Shown here: one piece after another, positions 51,026 to 52,544 of the stretch
Layout of the letters: every line of letters starts with the position of its first letter
Numbering within the stretch: the first letter of the stretch is position 1
Assembly: GCA_031549455.1 (NCBI GenBank)
Contig: JAVBPT010000016.1
Location: 1-52,544, forward strand
Source of the DNA: JAVBPT01 sp031549455
GTDB lineage: Bacteria > Bacillota > Clostridia > Lachnospirales > JAKSVV01
Reading direction: 5' to 3'
Length of the DNA: 52,544 nt
The notes under the pieces: model-generated
The model's input: only the letters and a program-made list of their open reading frames with translations
Told to the model about the DNA's origin: nothing
The model's database searches: none
Position numbers and translations under genes: made by a program

Positions 51026-51439
51026 ATGAACGTTTATTTTTCAGTTTCGATTCATGGAGGACGGGAGAAGCAAAAAGACTATGAGAAACTGGCGGAATAT
51101 ATTAAAACAGTTGGAACAGTTTTGAATGAGGATGTAGTTCCTATAAACAATGCGGAGGAAGTGGCCGAAGAGATCTATAGACACTGCACGGAGTGTTTAG
51201 AGCAAGCGGATATTGTGATTTGTGAGGTGAGTGTCCCCTCATTAGGAGTTGGATATGAGATTGGCTATGCGGAACGGATGAAGAAACCGATTTTATGTCT
51301 TTATGATATGGGAGGCAGAAAAACATCGGATATGATTCTTGGAAACCCATATTTGACAGTGGAGGGTTATCATACGATAGAAGAGGCGAAACAGAGAGTC
51401 AATGCATATTTCGAGAAAATAAATTCGGTACATAAATAA
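51026..51439 (+). CDS. DNPH1/Rcl-like nucleoside 2-deoxyribosyltransferase-family hydrolase
   Basis: 137 residues from ATG 51026 (GGAGG eight bases upstream; the ATG at 51011 overlaps the site). YFSVSIHGGREKQKDYEKLA and VGTVLNEDV, then ADIVICEVSVPSLGVGYEIG, match 2'-deoxynucleoside 5'-phosphate N-hydrolase, with the catalytic Glu in GVGYEIG. This family releases base from dNMPs, in human DNPH1 from 5-hydroxymethyl-dUMP. Third of the HD-MazG-DNPH1 trio. Confidence 0.87.
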   Translation: MNVYFSVSIHGGREKQKDYEKLAEYIKTVGTVLNEDVVPINNAEEVAEEIYRHCTECLEQADIVICEVSVPSLGVGYEIGYAERMKKPILCLYDMGGRKTSDMILGNPYLTVEGYHTIEEAKQRVNAYFEKINSVHK

Positions 51440-51496
51440 TGCGTAAAAATCTCAATATAATATTACTATACTTTAGGTATAAGAAGGAGTGAAAAT

Positions 51497-52544
51497 TTGG
51501 AAGACGAGAAAAGAAAGATAAAAGAACAACAAAAAAGTTTTGCGATGGGGGTCTTTTCAGTGATCTTATTCATCGCAATTGCCACCCTCACCAGGAATTT
51601 ATTTTTGCCTGATTCAGGAATCGATAAAAAAGATTTGAACAACAAGCTGCAGGAGATTGGAAGGATCGTACAATCCAAGTACATCGATGATGTGGATGAA
51701 GCAAAAGTAACGGATGGGATCTATAGGGGCATGATTGATGGCCTCTCAGATAAATATGCAGTATACTACAATAAGGAACAGGTGAAGCAACTTTTGGATG
51801 AGACCAGCGGAGCGTATGCAGGGATAGGTGTTCTTGTTATAACGGATCCACTGGATAATCTTCTAACCATTGTAGCGGTGTTCGAGAATGCGCCTGCCAA
51901 AAAAAGCGGCATGCTATTAGGAGATAAAATTATTAAAGTGGATGGCGTTGAGGTGGTGGAAAAAACCAGCGATGAGATCGTGCAGATGATAAAAGGAGAA
52001 CCCCACACTATGGTGGTGGTAACGGTTTATCGGGAGTCCGTAAAAGAGACGGTAGATCTTGAGATTGAAAGAGCCATTGTGGATATTCCGACGGTCAGTC
52101 ATAAAACGGTGGGGGAGAACATAGCATATATCAAAATTGATTCTTTTGATGGGAAGACATATGCTCAGTTTTTAGGAGCTTTAAGCCAATTTGACCTTAC
52201 AAAAGTGAGTGGCTTGATTGTGGATGTGAGAAACAATCCGGGTGGAACGCTGGATTCCGTTTTGAAGATTGCAGATCTTTTTGTTCCAAAGGGAAAGCTA
52301 ATTACTTACATTGAAGACCGGAATGGAAAGAGGGAAGAATACTATGCCAAGGGAGAAGCGATTTCTATGCCACTTGCGGTTCTTACCAAGGGTTATTCAG
52401 CAAGTGCCTCCGAACTATTTACGGGAGCAATCAAAGATCATGGGCTGGGTACAGTGGTGGGCGCAACAACCTATGGTAAGGGTGTGGTGCAAGAAGTATT
52501 CCGGCTGAAGGATGGAACGGCAGTGAAATTTACAGTATCAAAGT
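51497..52544 (+). CDS. ctpA: Carboxy-terminal processing protease CtpA (S41), cut at 3' by window end
   Basis: 349 residues visible, no stop. TTG start at 51497, seven bases after AAGGAGTG; the sequence starts EDEKRKIKEQQKSFAMGVFS with a signal-anchor. Pre-PDZ region (KYIDDVDEAKVTDGIYRGMI), PDZ domain (about 105-190: GIGVLVITDPLDNLLTIVAV), then the S41 core: VRNNPGGTLDSVLKIADLF and LTKGYSASASELFTGAIKDH with the nucleophile Ser, plus the K of the KG-V-V-Q region. It is the usual next gene after ftsEX-M23 in Clostridia, here displaced by three genes. Confidence 0.93.
   Translation, partial: MEDEKRKIKEQQKSFAMGVFSVILFIAIATLTRNLFLPDSGIDKKDLNNKLQEIGRIVQSKYIDDVDEAKVTDGIYRGMIDGLSDKYAVYYNKEQVKQLLDETSGAYAGIGVLVITDPLDNLLTIVAVFENAPAKKSGMLLGDKIIKVDGVEVVEKTSDEIVQMIKGEPHTMVVVTVYRESVKETVDLEIERAIVDIPTVSHKTVGENIAYIKIDSFDGKTYAQFLGALSQFDLTKVSGLIVDVRNNPGGTLDSVLKIADLFVPKGKLITYIEDRNGKREEYYAKGEAISMPLAVLTKGYSASASELFTGAIKDHGLGTVVGATTYGKGVVQEVFRLKDGTAVKFTVSK

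Noticed and set aside
1..52544. tRNA, rRNA, transposase, integrase, phage or toxin-antitoxin genes
   Set aside because: None could be supported on either strand by reading; a covariance scan for tRNAs was not possible here.

Overview
The window looks like chromosomal DNA of an anaerobic, low-GC, Gram-positive Clostridia-type bacterium (Bacillota). Supporting signs are the 3' end of an [FeFe] hydrogenase, a glycyl-type anaerobe gene set (pyruvate phosphate dikinase, AmmeMemoRadiSam), strong AGGAGG ribosome sites, a tRNA-Phe T-box, S-layer homology (SLH) proteins, an ftsEX-M23-ctpA cluster, and a BclA-like collagen protein plus a SpoVB-like flippase that hint at sporulation. No rRNA, tRNA, CRISPR array, transposase, integrase or phage gene was seen. 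I cannot name the species.

Layout. 1-220 hydrogenase tail; 317-2824 unknown SAP-like protein plus SLH protein; 2808-6521 a block with IspH and, on the minus strand, a membrane-anchored unknown and a FliK-like/FlhB-C-like pair (ylqG/ylqH type); 6600-10742 SpoVB-like flippase, ABC-F ATPase, PhoU-less Na/phosphate symporter; 10797-13058 AmmeMemoRadiSam B-A fusion plus its radical SAM enzyme; 13119-15969 lipoprotein, SDR, GNAT, YgjV, PNPOx-like run; 16104-17262 LytTR regulator plus LiaF-like membrane protein; 17398-19239 zinc-ribbon membrane protein and a convergent AGCS amino acid symporter; 19307-22351 RdgB-like, MetY, LuxS, MtnN; 22406-23889 FMN reductase, GIY-YIG, DUF218; 24009-26834 CsoR and a copper ATPase fused to a CopZ-like domain; 26835-27207 a structured AT-rich intergenic region; 27208-29649 collagen-like protein, glycosyltransferase, unknown; 29764-32060 rpmF, greA, lysS; 32178-34009 lipoprotein and FliD-like protein; 34015-38562 T-box, pheS, pheT, unknown; 38728-41376 ppdK; 41558-45646 SLH protein plus beta-helix surface protein; 45809-47209 VOC, YjbR, HAD; 47360-52544 ftsE, ftsX, M23 hydrolase activator, HD/MazG/DNPH1-like trio, ctpA (cut by the window end).

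Genes that work together: MtnN, LuxS and MetY form the S-adenosylhomocysteine to homocysteine route with AI-2 by-product; CsoR senses copper and controls CopA(Z) through an operator overlapping the promoter; FtsEX activates an M23 hydrolase for division; the collagen-like protein and adjacent glycosyltransferase probably build a glycosylated surface (spore?) filament; the HD-MazG-DNPH1 trio looks like nucleotide-pool sanitation.

Most striking observations: probable divergent leaderless mRNAs at 6521/6600; an internal Shine-Dalgarno and start inside copA that should release a free CopZ-like chaperone; flagellar-like (FliK, FlhB-C, FliD) proteins away from any flagellar locus; a LytTR/membrane-protein pair preceded by a 21-bp-phased direct repeat; a short-chain dehydrogenase whose catalytic Lys is Glu; and an unexplained, potentially pseudoknotted intergenic region upstream of the collagen-like gene.
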